Shown here: piece by piece, positions 1 to 7,142 of the stretch
Layout: each line of letters begins with the position of its first letter
How positions within the stretch are numbered: the stretch's first letter is position 1
DNA from: Tyzzerella sp963558545
GTDB lineage: Bacteria; Bacillota; Clostridia; Lachnospirales; CAG-274
Reading direction: 5' to 3'
NCBI RefSeq assembly: GCF_963558545.1
Contig: NZ_CAUWHO010000059.1
Span: forward strand, 1 to 10,714
Length of the DNA: 10,714 nt
Translations under genes and position numbers: made by a program
The notes under the pieces: model-generated
Database searches by the model: none
What the model was told of the DNA's origin: nothing
What the model saw: the letters and a program-made list of their open reading frames with translations, nothing else

Positions 1-7
1 CAATACA

Positions 8-47
8 CATAACTATTCGCTAAATGAAACTTTAGCGAATAGTTATG
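8..47. repeat. 17-bp perfect inverted repeat with a 6-nt loop
   Basis: Positions 8-24 pair without mismatch with 31-47, leaving a 6-nt loop. Neither strand has a run of T directly after the stem: the plus side continues with TAA-type repeats and the minus side with TGTATTG. It is therefore a poor canonical intrinsic terminator. It could still end transcription of a gene left of the window, or be an intergenic palindrome. Its role is unknown. Confidence 0.6.
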
Positions 48-79
48 TAATAATAATGAAATATTCTTATATATTATAT

Positions 80-124
80 AATAATAAAAAGTATCTAATG
101 TATAGCTAGATACTTTTTATTATT
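80..124 (-). terminator. Intrinsic terminator of the P-type ATPase gene
   Basis: An 18-bp perfect stem (80-97 with 107-124) and a 9-nt loop lie about 20 nt past the ATPase stop codon. Read on the minus strand, the distal arm of the stem ends in CTTTTTATTATT, giving a U-rich tail. The plus strand has a similar U-rich arm, so the hairpin may work in both directions. Confidence 0.75.
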
Positions 125-144
125 ACAATCAAAATAATTAATTA

Positions 145-2718
145 TTATTTATCTTTATTGATAATTTCTTTTATTATTCTAGTTACTTGTATTATTATTG
201 TTGGTATTAAAGATAACCATAAAACATATAATAAATTATTTATACTTAAAGGTTCTACATCAAATAACCCTTGTAAAGCTGGAATTAATAATACAGATAA
301 TAACAATACAAATCCAATAATTATTGCATATATTATATATTTATTGCTAAATATACCTTGTTTTAAAATAGATTTTCTACTTCTAGAATTAAAACTATGC
401 CATAACCTAGCTAAGCATAATGTGGAAAAAGCCATTGTACTAGCTGTTTCATTATTAGTTTTTAAACCTATATAAAATGCTATAATAGTAAATATTCCTA
501 TATTTAACCCGTGTAAAATTATTTCTCTAAAAAACTCTTTTGTTAAAATATTTTCGTCAGATTTTCTTGGCTTTTCTTTTATAATATCCTTTGTAGGATT
601 ATCCATACTTATAGCAATTGCTGGCAAACTATCTGTTAAAAGATTTATAAAAAGCAAATGTACTGCACTAAATGGCATTGGTAAAGCCATAATAGATGTA
701 TATAAAACGGACAATATACCAGATGTATTGCCAGACAATAAAAATTTTATAGAATTTTTAATATTTGCATATATATTTCTTCCATTTGCAACAGCTTTTA
801 TAATTGTTGCAAAATTATCGTCTGTTAATATAACAGATGCAGCATCTTTAGATACATCTGTTCCTGTTATTCCCATAGCTATACCAATATTAGCACTTTT
901 TAAAGCTGGAGCATCATTTACGCCATCTCCTGTCATAGCAACAATATTACCTTTTTCTTGCCAAAGATTAACTATCCTTATTTTATGTTCTGGAGAAACC
1001 CTTGCATAAACAGATACTTTATATAATATTTTGCTAAGCTCTTCATTAGACATACTATCAAGGTCTGTACCTGTTAAAGACATATCACCATCTTTAAATA
1101 TACCTATTTTTTTAGCGATAGCTGTAGCTGTTACCTTATGGTCACCTGTTATCATAATTGGTAATATACCTGCCATATGGCAATCTTGTACAGCTTGCAT
1201 AGATTCTTCTCTTGGAGGGTCTATCATAGATATAAGCCCTACAAATGTTAAATTATGCTCGTTTTCAAAATTTATTTCTATATTATCAATTTGTTTTTTA
1301 GCAAAAGCTAAAACTCTTAATCCGTTTTCACTCATTTTTTGATTTATATTTTTAATATTTTCTATATCTTCGTTTGTTATAGGATATACTTTTCCATCTT
1401 TTAGTATATTGTCTACCCTATTTAATATAACATCTATTGCCCCTTTAGTAAGCATAACATATTCATTGTTTAGTTTATAAACAGTAGACATAAGTTTTCT
1501 ATCAGAATCAAAAGGTATCTCGGATAATCTTTTATTTTCTTCCATTATTTTGTTATAGTCAAATCCATTTTTTATATAACTTTCTACAAGGCTTGTTTCT
1601 GTGGGATCTCCCGTAGCCTTACCATTTGATATATAAGAATCGTTACATAAAACACTTATTTGTAAAAGGTGTTCTCTACTAGACTCTCCTATAAAATATT
1701 CTTCTTGAACAGTCATTTTATTTTGAGTTAAAGTACCTGTTTTATCTGAGCATATAACAGAAACACAACCAAGCCCCTCAACAGCACTTAGGTTTTTAAT
1801 AATAGCATTTTGTTTAGCCATTTTTGTTGTACCAATAGCTAAAGCGATAGTTACAATAGAAGATAATGCTTCTGGAATAGCAGCAACTGCTAAAGATACA
1901 GCAAACATTAAAGAATCTAATATAGGCATATGCCTGTATAAGCTAAGTGCAAATACAACTAAACATATAGCTATTATTATTATAGATAACTTTTTACTAA
2001 AATTATCAAGGCTAACTTGTAAAGGCGTTTTTTTATTTTTAGTAAGGTTCATTAATGTTGCTATTTTACCTATTTCTGTTTGCATACCTGTACTAGTAAC
2101 TAGTGCTACACATCTACCATAAGTAACTAAAGAAGATGAAAAAATCATATTTTTTCTATCACCTAAAGAAATATTTTCTTCTTCTATTTTTTCTATAAAT
2201 TTATTTACTGCTTCAGATTCTCCAGTTAATGCACTTTCGTTTACTTGTAAAGAAAAACTTTCTACAACCCTTGCATCTGCTGGTACAACATCTCCTGCTT
2301 CTACTACTATTAAATCCCCTATTACTAAATCTTTAGCTAATATTTCTTCTCTTCTTCCATTTCTTATAACCTTAGCTACTGGTGCATACATATTTTTTAA
2401 GCTTTTTAAAGATTGCTCTGCTTTAAAATATTGTACTGTACCTATTATAGCATTTAATATTATTACACAAAATATTACTATGCTACTTTCAATATTACCT
2501 GTAATTATAGATATAATTCCTGCTACTATTAATATAATGATTAACAAATCTTCAAATTGAGATAAAAAAACTTGTAATGGGCTTTTTTTCTTTTCTTCTT
2601 GAAGTACATTATATCCATACTTTTCATACCTTTTAGGTAATTCATCATTTTTTAAGCCTTCTTTTTTAGAATTTAATTCTAAAAAACTCTCTTCTACACT
2701 TTTATTATAAAAGTTCAT
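145..2718 (-). CDS. P-type cation-transporting ATPase (P2A-like; probably Mn2+/Ca2+ efflux)
   Basis: This integral membrane pump of 857 residues is full length for the Ca2+/Mn2+ P2-type family. Visible in order: N-terminal cation-ATPase domain (about 5-70), M1-M2 (about 58-95), actuator domain with TGES at 165-168, M3-M4 (about 243-296) with PEALSS at 282-287, phosphorylation motif DKTGT with acceptor Asp325, KGA at 425, DPPR at 500, TGDH at 524, hinge GDGVNDAP at 597-604, M6 with NLLTDSLPA at 692-700, and the last membrane helices to about 850. The M4 motif is PEALSS rather than the PEGLP usual in Ca2+ pumps. The start codon has an AAAGGA ribosome site at 2728-2734. A yybP-ykoY leader, a manganese sensor, lies directly upstream. 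In Lactococcus and Streptococcus this riboswitch class controls P-type ATPases that export Mn2+, so Mn2+ efflux is the favoured role. Ca2+ transport cannot be excluded from sequence alone. The gene appears intact. Confidence 0.95.
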   Translation of the reverse strand: MNFYNKSVEESFLELNSKKEGLKNDELPKRYEKYGYNVLQEEKKKSPLQVFLSQFEDLLIIILIVAGIISIITGNIESSIVIFCVIILNAIIGTVQYFKAEQSLKSLKNMYAPVAKVIRNGRREEILAKDLVIGDLIVVEAGDVVPADARVVESFSLQVNESALTGESEAVNKFIEKIEEENISLGDRKNMIFSSSLVTYGRCVALVTSTGMQTEIGKIATLMNLTKNKKTPLQVSLDNFSKKLSIIIIAICLVVFALSLYRHMPILDSLMFAVSLAVAAIPEALSSIVTIALAIGTTKMAKQNAIIKNLSAVEGLGCVSVICSDKTGTLTQNKMTVQEEYFIGESSREHLLQISVLCNDSYISNGKATGDPTETSLVESYIKNGFDYNKIMEENKRLSEIPFDSDRKLMSTVYKLNNEYVMLTKGAIDVILNRVDNILKDGKVYPITNEDIENIKNINQKMSENGLRVLAFAKKQIDNIEINFENEHNLTFVGLISMIDPPREESMQAVQDCHMAGILPIMITGDHKVTATAIAKKIGIFKDGDMSLTGTDLDSMSNEELSKILYKVSVYARVSPEHKIRIVNLWQEKGNIVAMTGDGVNDAPALKSANIGIAMGITGTDVSKDAASVILTDDNFATIIKAVANGRNIYANIKNSIKFLLSGNTSGILSVLYTSIMALPMPFSAVHLLFINLLTDSLPAIAISMDNPTKDIIKEKPRKSDENILTKEFFREIILHGLNIGIFTIIAFYIGLKTNNETASTMAFSTLCLARLWHSFNSRSRKSILKQGIFSNKYIIYAIIIGFVLLLSVLLIPALQGLFDVEPLSINNLLYVLWLSLIPTIIIQVTRIIKEIINKDK

Positions 2719-2756
2719 ATATTTTCTTCCTTTCTTTTAAAATATTTGATAGAAGA

Positions 2757-2807
2757 CAAAAATAGCAAGACTTCTATCAAAATAATTTGATAAAAGTCTT
2801 GCTATTT
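2757..2807 (-). terminator. Expression-platform terminator of the Mn2+ riboswitch
   Basis: A 20-bp stem (2788-2807 with 2760-2779), broken only by one G-U pair, is followed on the minus strand by TTTTTG. It lies between the aptamer and the ATPase ribosome site, so it would stop transcription before the gene. Its 5' arm contains AGCAAGACTTTTATC, which is also the 3' strand of aptamer helix P1. The two folds are mutually exclusive: metal-stabilised P1 would block the terminator and allow transcription. Confidence 0.85.
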
Positions 2808-2886
2808 AAAGTAAATGCGAGTTAAAAAACTGTAATGACGCAAGTTACTACAAGATGAATCTTGCTAGCTACTCCCTTTTTCAATA
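2789..2886 (-). promoter_or_regulatory. yybP-ykoY (manganese) riboswitch
   Basis: Read on the minus strand, the leader opens with AAAAGGGAGTAGC (2868-2880) and closes with AGCAAGACTTTT (2792-2803). These correspond to the family's conserved AAAGGGGAGUAGC and AGCAAGACCUUU ends. Compared with the well-known Lactococcus aptamer, the G-to-A change on the 5' strand is matched by C-to-U on the 3' strand, which keeps P1 paired. Between them are a small CAAGA/TCTTG hairpin and a GCGTCATTAC segment resembling the conserved second metal-binding loop. The family binds Mn2+ and controls Mn2+ exporters. The P-type ATPase directly downstream fits. Confidence 0.85.
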
Positions 2887-2891
2887 CATCT

Positions 2892-2920
2892 AATGTATCA
2901 TAAAAATATATATATGTCAA
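2892..2920 (-). promoter_or_regulatory. Sigma-70/A-type promoter of the riboswitch-ATPase unit
   Basis: A perfect TTGACA -35 box (2915-2920) is separated by 17 nt from TACATT (2892-2897), a 4-of-6 match to the -10 consensus. The predicted start, near 2885, falls just before the riboswitch 5' strand. A TATGAT overlapping the spacer is too close to the -35 box to be used with it. Confidence 0.65.
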
Positions 2921-2973
2921 TATTAATTTTTATTTATTTTTTAAATCCTATAATAATGTAATATAAAATATTA

Positions 2974-3361
2974 CTATAAAAATAATACATTAGATTTTTT
3001 AGCCAATTCTTCTATTTTATTTAAATAATAATAGTATATATCTTCAGTATTTTTTACATCTTCAATAATTTGTTTAGTTTCATTTTGTGTTAATTTTATA
3101 TAACTTTCATCTTTTTGAGTATAGTATATTTTTTGATAATATTTTTCCTTTTTTATATTTAACTCTTCATAAATTATTATGTATTAAAATAATACTATTT
3201 TTTAATACATAACTAATATTCCCAATTGTTGCCCCATTAATTATATTAGCTATAAAAGTTGCACTAATTAAATTGATAGGAATATCAATAAATCGAATTA
3301 GTACATTAATGATAGTTAATTTATTCAAGTTTCTTTTAATTAAATTGTAATAACTATCCAT
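2974..3361 (-). pseudogene. Truncated ABC-exporter-like membrane protein (remnant)
   Basis: An ATG at 3359-3361 opens a 64-codon frame (stop at 3167-3169). It has a charged N-terminus and a long hydrophobic helix ending in FIANIINGATIGN, reminiscent of the first membrane segment of ABC exporters. After about 58 residues the sense shifts to a neighbouring frame. That frame continues as a charged helical stretch (YEELNIKKEKYYQK, later IIEDVKNTEDIYYYYLNKI) and ends at TAG 2974-2976. The second part could match the region after the first membrane helices of such exporters, but most of the transmembrane domain and the whole ATPase domain are missing. There is no good ribosome site before the ATG. 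I read it as a decayed gene. The family assignment is tentative. Confidence 0.4.
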
Positions 3362-3727
3362 TTTTAATAATATATCTAATTTAATTATAATAAATTACAG
3401 ATATTATGTTTATTAATATTATTATCAAAAAATTTATCCAAATTAGATATTTTCTCCTTTAAATAATCCATTTTATTTCCATTTATATTTCTTTTAAATC
3501 ATTAATTTCACATAAGCAACATTCATTAGGTAAAAACCCATAGGATTTTATTTTTTATAAGGTGTTATTGTATAATCTAATAATCCTGCTCCATATCCTA
3601 AACACATATTATATTTAACTAGGTTTATACGCATTAGTAAATTTATGAACTGTTTTATATTAGATTTTATTAGTAACTATTACTTTTAATAAAACTAATC
3701 AAATTTACCACATATTTAGTTAAACTT
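3362..3727. other. Non-coding AT-rich stretch with decayed coding pieces
   Basis: No intact gene is seen. On the minus strand, about 3550-3610 reads CLGYGAGLLDYTITPYKK. In the next frame, about 3485-3545 reads YGFLPNECCLCEINDLKEI. Joined across a frameshift, the pattern (Cys, Gly-rich turn, ITP, later Cys cluster, then a short NDLKEI) loosely resembles a SPASM domain of radical-SAM peptide maturases. A 28-codon frame starting MDYLKEKISN follows, with a GGAG inside it. This is weak evidence, and the pieces may be unrelated. Confidence 0.25.
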
Positions 3728-4005
3728 TTATTTAATTGACATAAAACAATACCTGGTATTTCCATCTATACTAAAACCAATATTAATTTTATTATTTGTA
3801 TATGGTGGATTTATTGCAATAATATCAAATCTAGAGCAAATAATCTCCTTGAAAAATACTTCATTGATGTTAATATATCTTTATGCCCTTTTCAATCCGT
3901 TAATATTAATTTATATGATTTAATATAACCACTCTATCAACTAACCTTGCATATTTTTAGCCAGTCAACTCGACTCTCATTTTCGCTATTTCATCATATC
4001 CACAA
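3728..4005 (-). pseudogene. Possible DNA adenine methyltransferase remnant (NPPY motif)
   Basis: One minus-strand frame reads RFDIIAINPPYTNN, with NPPY at 3800-3811. This matches the catalytic motif IV context (FDxIxxNPPY) of N6-adenine and related amino-methyltransferases. About 50 codons upstream, near 3975, is CGYDEIAKMRVELTG, which could be the stretch after motif I (xxAKMxxxLxG). Stops and frame changes lie between and after them: TAA right after ELTG, another before the NPPY block, and TAA at 3728-3730. No functional protein can be made. Only two short motifs support this, so chance similarity is possible. Confidence 0.3.
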
Positions 4006-4009
4006 AACG

Positions 4010-4049
4010 AAAAAATCTGAGAGCAAGAAAATAACTTTAAGCTCTCAGA
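4010..4049 (-). terminator. Intrinsic terminator after the rumA-like 3' end
   Basis: A 9-bp perfect stem (4041-4049 with 4016-4024) encloses a 16-nt AT-rich loop. On the minus strand it is followed directly by TTTTTT (4010-4015). It sits about 30 nt past the stop codon of the rumA-like tail. It could be the original terminator of that host gene and may now also end the island operon. Confidence 0.75.
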
Positions 4050-4079
4050 AATGCCTTATTTTAAAGACTTTTTAAGTAT

Positions 4080-4226
4080 TTAGTTCTGTACTTTAGACAG
4101 CAATACCACGCATTCGACGTGGCTCGATACGACAGGAAGTACGTCTTTGTAGTTTTTAACACTCTGTCCGTATGCCCAAACATATCGAGCACGTTTTAAC
4201 AGTTGCCTTTTGTTATCGTTATATAG
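4080..4226 (-). pseudogene. rumA: 3' end of a rumA/rlmD-like 23S rRNA m5U methyltransferase gene (insertion-site remnant)
   Basis: A frame open from 4226 and lacking an ATG ends in HVECVVLLSKVQN followed by TAA (4080-4082). HVExVVLLS is characteristic of the extreme C-terminus of RumA/RlmD-type RNA methyltransferases, and the terminator follows at once, as expected for a gene end. The roughly 30 codons upstream (for example RYVWAYGQ) do not look like RumA to me. The match therefore begins close to the motif, as it would at a recombination junction. Serine-recombinase elements are known to insert in the 3' end of rumA. The orientation predicts the 5' part of the gene beyond the right edge of the window, past the recombinase. 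What is seen is the motif and stop. The att role is inferred. Confidence 0.5.
4118..4194. repeat. Imperfect inverted repeat flanking the putative att region
   Basis: ACGTGGCTCGATA (4118-4129 plus one base) and TATCGAGCACGT (4183-4194) are inverted copies that differ by one extra G. The 8-bp core GCTCGATA (4122-4129) matches TATCGAGC (4183-4190) exactly. The left copy lies in the HVECV codons. Such arms might be recombinase binding sites, or a chance palindrome. Confidence 0.4.
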
Positions 4227-4241
4227 TAGTCATGTTTCACG

Positions 4242-5879
4242 TTAAAGCACGTGCACAGGACGCACAACCGACAATCTATCTTCGCTAATCAAATTGCCCT
4301 TTAAATACTTTTCAAAAATCCCAAGAGATAAAAACGTCACTATCCCATCAGTATCTTGAAATTCTATTTCTATCGGCTTAGAGGAAATAAATAACATATG
4401 AACTGATATGTCATCTGCTTCATTAATGAAACTTTTTATTTTTTCTGGTTCATTCATTACCAAGTCGTATCGTTCTCTGCAATGCGTATAGTATCCACCT
4501 TTTCCAAATATTTTGTTATAATCGTTCACTAAACCACTTGAATTTAAGGAATCGGAAAAATACTTTGATTCTATCAGAAACAATTCCTTCTTATCTGCAA
4601 CATAAAAAACTATATCATAATCTCCATAATTTTTTTCTTTTTGCCCAAAGATTCTCTGGTAGTCAACATTTTTCAAATCTATCGTTCCAGAATAATTAGA
4701 TCAAAGGATTTCTTGAATCTTTGCGACCAGAATATTCTCTGATAAATCTTCGTTCCTTTTTTCCATGGCTTGTCTTAATTTATCAGTCTTATTTGGATTT
4801 GTGTAACACATACCACCATTGCTAAAGTATGAAACCCATAATTGCTTTGCTTGTTCTAAAGCTCCATAATTAATCAAAACATTTCCATCATCTAATCCAA
4901 TGAATGGCCTAATCTCATGACGATATTTGTTCGCTCCGATTATCCATATAATCTCTTCATTTTTTCTAAGGTGTTTTTCAAGTTTTTCTCTTGTTAATAC
5001 AAAACTATTATAGCATGCTTCTCCATCAACCCTGGGATTGGTGTAAGAACCACATAATTTGATAAAATGTTCTTTTGTAATTACAGTTAATGATTTGTAG
5101 TCCCCTCTTAACTGATCTTGTTCAAAAGACTGAAGAACCGCAAGCCATAGTAAAAATTCAACTTTATTGGTATCGTAGAATCCTTTACCAAATTCAGTAG
5201 AATTTGCATCTGTTGTTAATGGGATATCCACTAAATCACTCTGATTTCCGGTTATTACAGTATCAAAATAAATTACCGGATGATATTTCAGTACTTCTGT
5301 AGGATTATCGTCCTATAGTGTAATATCCAATCCATAAAAAGTGTTTTGCACACTTAAATCTTTTGATAACATCAATAACGATATTGCCTGTGAAACAAAT
5401 CCGTAGATATACATGTCAATTAGTAGGTCTCCATCCATTACAAATTCTTTTTTGACGTTTAAATTTTGGCTACATACATCATGTTGCAACAGCACACAAT
5501 TTTCGATCCATATATTGCATGCATCAATTATATGTCTCTGGATATTTCTATTATTTTCAAATAATTTAACTGCATCTTCCGAAGCATTGCTATTCTTTAC
5601 AAATTTTAAACGTATCTCCTTTTCCTTCAAGTATTGGGAATGCACTTCACCAAATATGAAGTAAAGTTTCAACAACATACCATACGTACTTTCGCTTTTA
5701 ATACGATGTATCATTTTTGCCTGAATTGAATCAGAAATATTCATCAGCAAGCTTATAGCATCATCTCGATTGTCTATAGTCGTTATTTCATCACCAAAGT
5801 ATGACGTGTATTTCTTTTGTATCATTCTATGTGAAATACGAAAATCTTTCCAAAAAGATCTCCCTCCAAAAATAACCAT
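4242..5879 (-). pseudogene. Large protein with C-terminal PD-(D/E)XK nuclease-like domain, split by two in-frame stops
   Basis: Three open stretches (5316-5879, 4704-5312, 4242-4700) lie in one reading frame. They are separated only by TAG at 5313-5315 (codon 189) and TGA at 4701-4703 (codon 393). Read through, they give a 545-codon gene. The start chosen is ATG 5877-5879, which has AAAAGGAG at 5890-5897. An earlier in-frame ATG at 6008 lies inside the preceding NUDIX gene and has no such site. The N-terminal half is mostly helical and not recognised. The C-terminal part has GDYDIVFY (Asp near codon 422), then LFLIESKYF (Glu437, Lys439), the D...ExK pattern of PD-(D/E)XK nucleases. Both stops could come from C-to-T changes (CAG to TAG, CGA to TGA). 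The gene is last in the operon, after the NUDIX gene. It probably encoded an effector nuclease. I do not recognise the family. Confidence 0.7.
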
Positions 5880-5953
5880 GTTTTCATTTCTCCTTTTGGG
5901 CCATAAAAAGAAATTCTTATATACAAGTTGTAAAGTCTTTATCCATGAATTAC

Positions 5954-6355
5954 TTATTCCATTCGCTTTTCTATTTCCGCAATCAACGTAATGTCCGCCG
6001 GCAACCACTGAACATCATAAAGAATGTTCTTTGTAAGCCAACGTGCTGATTCTGCCTCCAGCAGCTTCAGATCTCCTTCAATCACTTCACACCAGAAACA
6101 ATCCATTGACAGGTGAAAAGTTGGATAATCATATTCAATAGTACCAATCAACTCTCCAACCTTGATGTCCGTTTCCAGTTCTTCTTTTATTTCTCTGATG
6201 AGGGCTTGCTGCGGTGTTTCTCCGGCTTCTACTTTTCCACCCGGAAACTCCCACTGGTCCTTAAATTCGCCATAACCTCTAGCTGTAGCAAATATCTGCT
6301 TTTTTTCATCGAGTGAATCGCAAATTACTGCCGCTACTACCTTTACTGTTTTCAT
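5954..6355 (-). CDS. NUDIX hydrolase, (d)CTP pyrophosphohydrolase (NudG/MutT-like)
   Basis: This 133-residue cytosolic enzyme has the family's usual single-domain length. The NUDIX box starts at Gly40 (GGKVEAGETPQQALIREIKE) and ends around residue 64. The metal-binding REIKEEL is intact, and the usual Gly near the box end is replaced, as in the (d)CTP group. ARGYGEFKDQWEFPGGK and EYDYPTFHLSMDCFWC (residues about 74-89) are typical of NudG-like proteins. Relatives hydrolyse oxidised or modified nucleotides; E. coli NudG acts on 5-methyl-dCTP and 5-hydroxy-CTP among others. A GGAGG site sits 5 nt before the ATG. The gene begins 12 nt after the SRA gene, so co-transcription is likely. It could be ordinary nucleotide-pool housekeeping carried on the island, or an auxiliary of the restriction-like system beside it. 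Confidence 0.9.
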   Translation of the reverse strand: MKTVKVVAAVICDSLDEKKQIFATARGYGEFKDQWEFPGGKVEAGETPQQALIREIKEELETDIKVGELIGTIEYDYPTFHLSMDCFWCEVIEGDLKLLEAESARWLTKNILYDVQWLPADITLIAEIEKRME

Positions 6356-6367
6356 AGCTGCCTCCGT

Positions 6368-7126
6368 TTAAATAAACTCAAGCAGCTTATTATTCATGCA
6401 AAACTCATAACCCATTTTCTTAAGACCTACTTTATCAAACTCCACTGCAATAGAAGTTCCTTCAATAGCTGTAATAACTCCGTTTCCAAAGGACTTATGC
6501 TTTACCTGCTTTCCAACTATATCAGCAGGAATAACTACAGGCGGCTTTGGTTCAGGCTTAGGAATAACAGGTTGCATTACAACTGGTGTTTTTCCTTTAT
6601 TCTTTTTTCTATCTGCCAGCATTTTTGCGTATTCTGCATCTACGTTTTTACCACGAGACTTATAGTCTTCCATATCCTTAAAGACAAACATCTGTGGCTT
6701 CTGAACATCATTATCCGGCACTGGACGAATAGGGAACATCCAAACCATTCTGTCATTCCCATCTTCGCCAGGTTGTGTTTCTGTATAAGGCTTGCTTACC
6801 AGCTCGATTCTTCCACAATAAATATATTCGCATGCGTCTATTACCTCAAACAGGTGTACATCAACACCGTTTTTTCCGCACTCGGCTAATGTAGCATTCT
6901 GTGCCCAGTTAATATCCTGGTCACCGGATTTTCCCATACCTGTATAATGCAACACGCCACCAATCCACTTATCGTGATAAATTCCTTTTGTATAATCAGA
7001 TACAATAACAAGCGTATTGGTAGTTCTTGAACGACGCATTCCGCCCATATTACCACACTTGAAAATCTCTACAATATCTGCGTTTTTTAATATTTGTCCT
7101 ATTTTTAATCCCGGATCGAATGCCAT
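6368..7126 (-). CDS. ScoMcrA-like SRA-domain protein with C-terminal Tudor-like domain
   Basis: The 252-residue protein starts with a domain (about 8-135) carrying IFKCGNMGGMRRS, VSDYTKGIYHDKW, LHYTGMGKSGDQD and a late FPIRPV. I recognise this as the SRA-like domain of ScoMcrA-type modification-dependent endonucleases, which bind modified DNA bases or phosphorothioate DNA. After a charged stretch comes a proline-rich linker (about 181-201, PVVMQPVIPKPEPKPP). A 50-residue end follows (VKHKSFGNGVITAIEG, then VEFDKVGLKKMG) that resembles the Tudor-like C-terminal domain of UvrD/PcrA helicases. No HNH or other nuclease motif is present, unlike ScoMcrA itself. The cleaving activity must be absent or supplied in trans, most simply by the PD-(D/E)XK protein encoded 16 nt upstream. 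A strong AGGAGGTG ribosome site (7133-7140) precedes the ATG. Modified-DNA recognition is family knowledge. The partner is inference. Confidence 0.85.
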   Translation of the reverse strand: MAFDPGLKIGQILKNADIVEIFKCGNMGGMRRSRTTNTLVIVSDYTKGIYHDKWIGGVLHYTGMGKSGDQDINWAQNATLAECGKNGVDVHLFEVIDACEYIYCGRIELVSKPYTETQPGEDGNDRMVWMFPIRPVPDNDVQKPQMFVFKDMEDYKSRGKNVDAEYAKMLADRKKNKGKTPVVMQPVIPKPEPKPPVVIPADIVGKQVKHKSFGNGVITAIEGTSIAVEFDKVGLKKMGYEFCMNNKLLEFI

Positions 7127-7142
7127 TATTCACACCTCCTCA

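Noticed and set aside
158..1342. Three plus-strand open frames opposite the ATPase gene (158-475, 728-1009, 1031-1342)
   Set aside because: They lie wholly antisense to a well-conserved P-type ATPase and resemble no family. They are shadows of its codon use.
5880..6008. Upstream start at 6008 for the 545-codon gene
   Set aside because: It lies inside the NUDIX gene and has no good ribosome site, while ATG 5877-5879 has AAAAGGAG upstream.
5413..6889. Plus-strand frames opposite the 545-codon gene, the NUDIX gene and the SRA gene
   Set aside because: They have no ribosome sites or family motifs, and the minus-strand genes over the same bases have clear domains.
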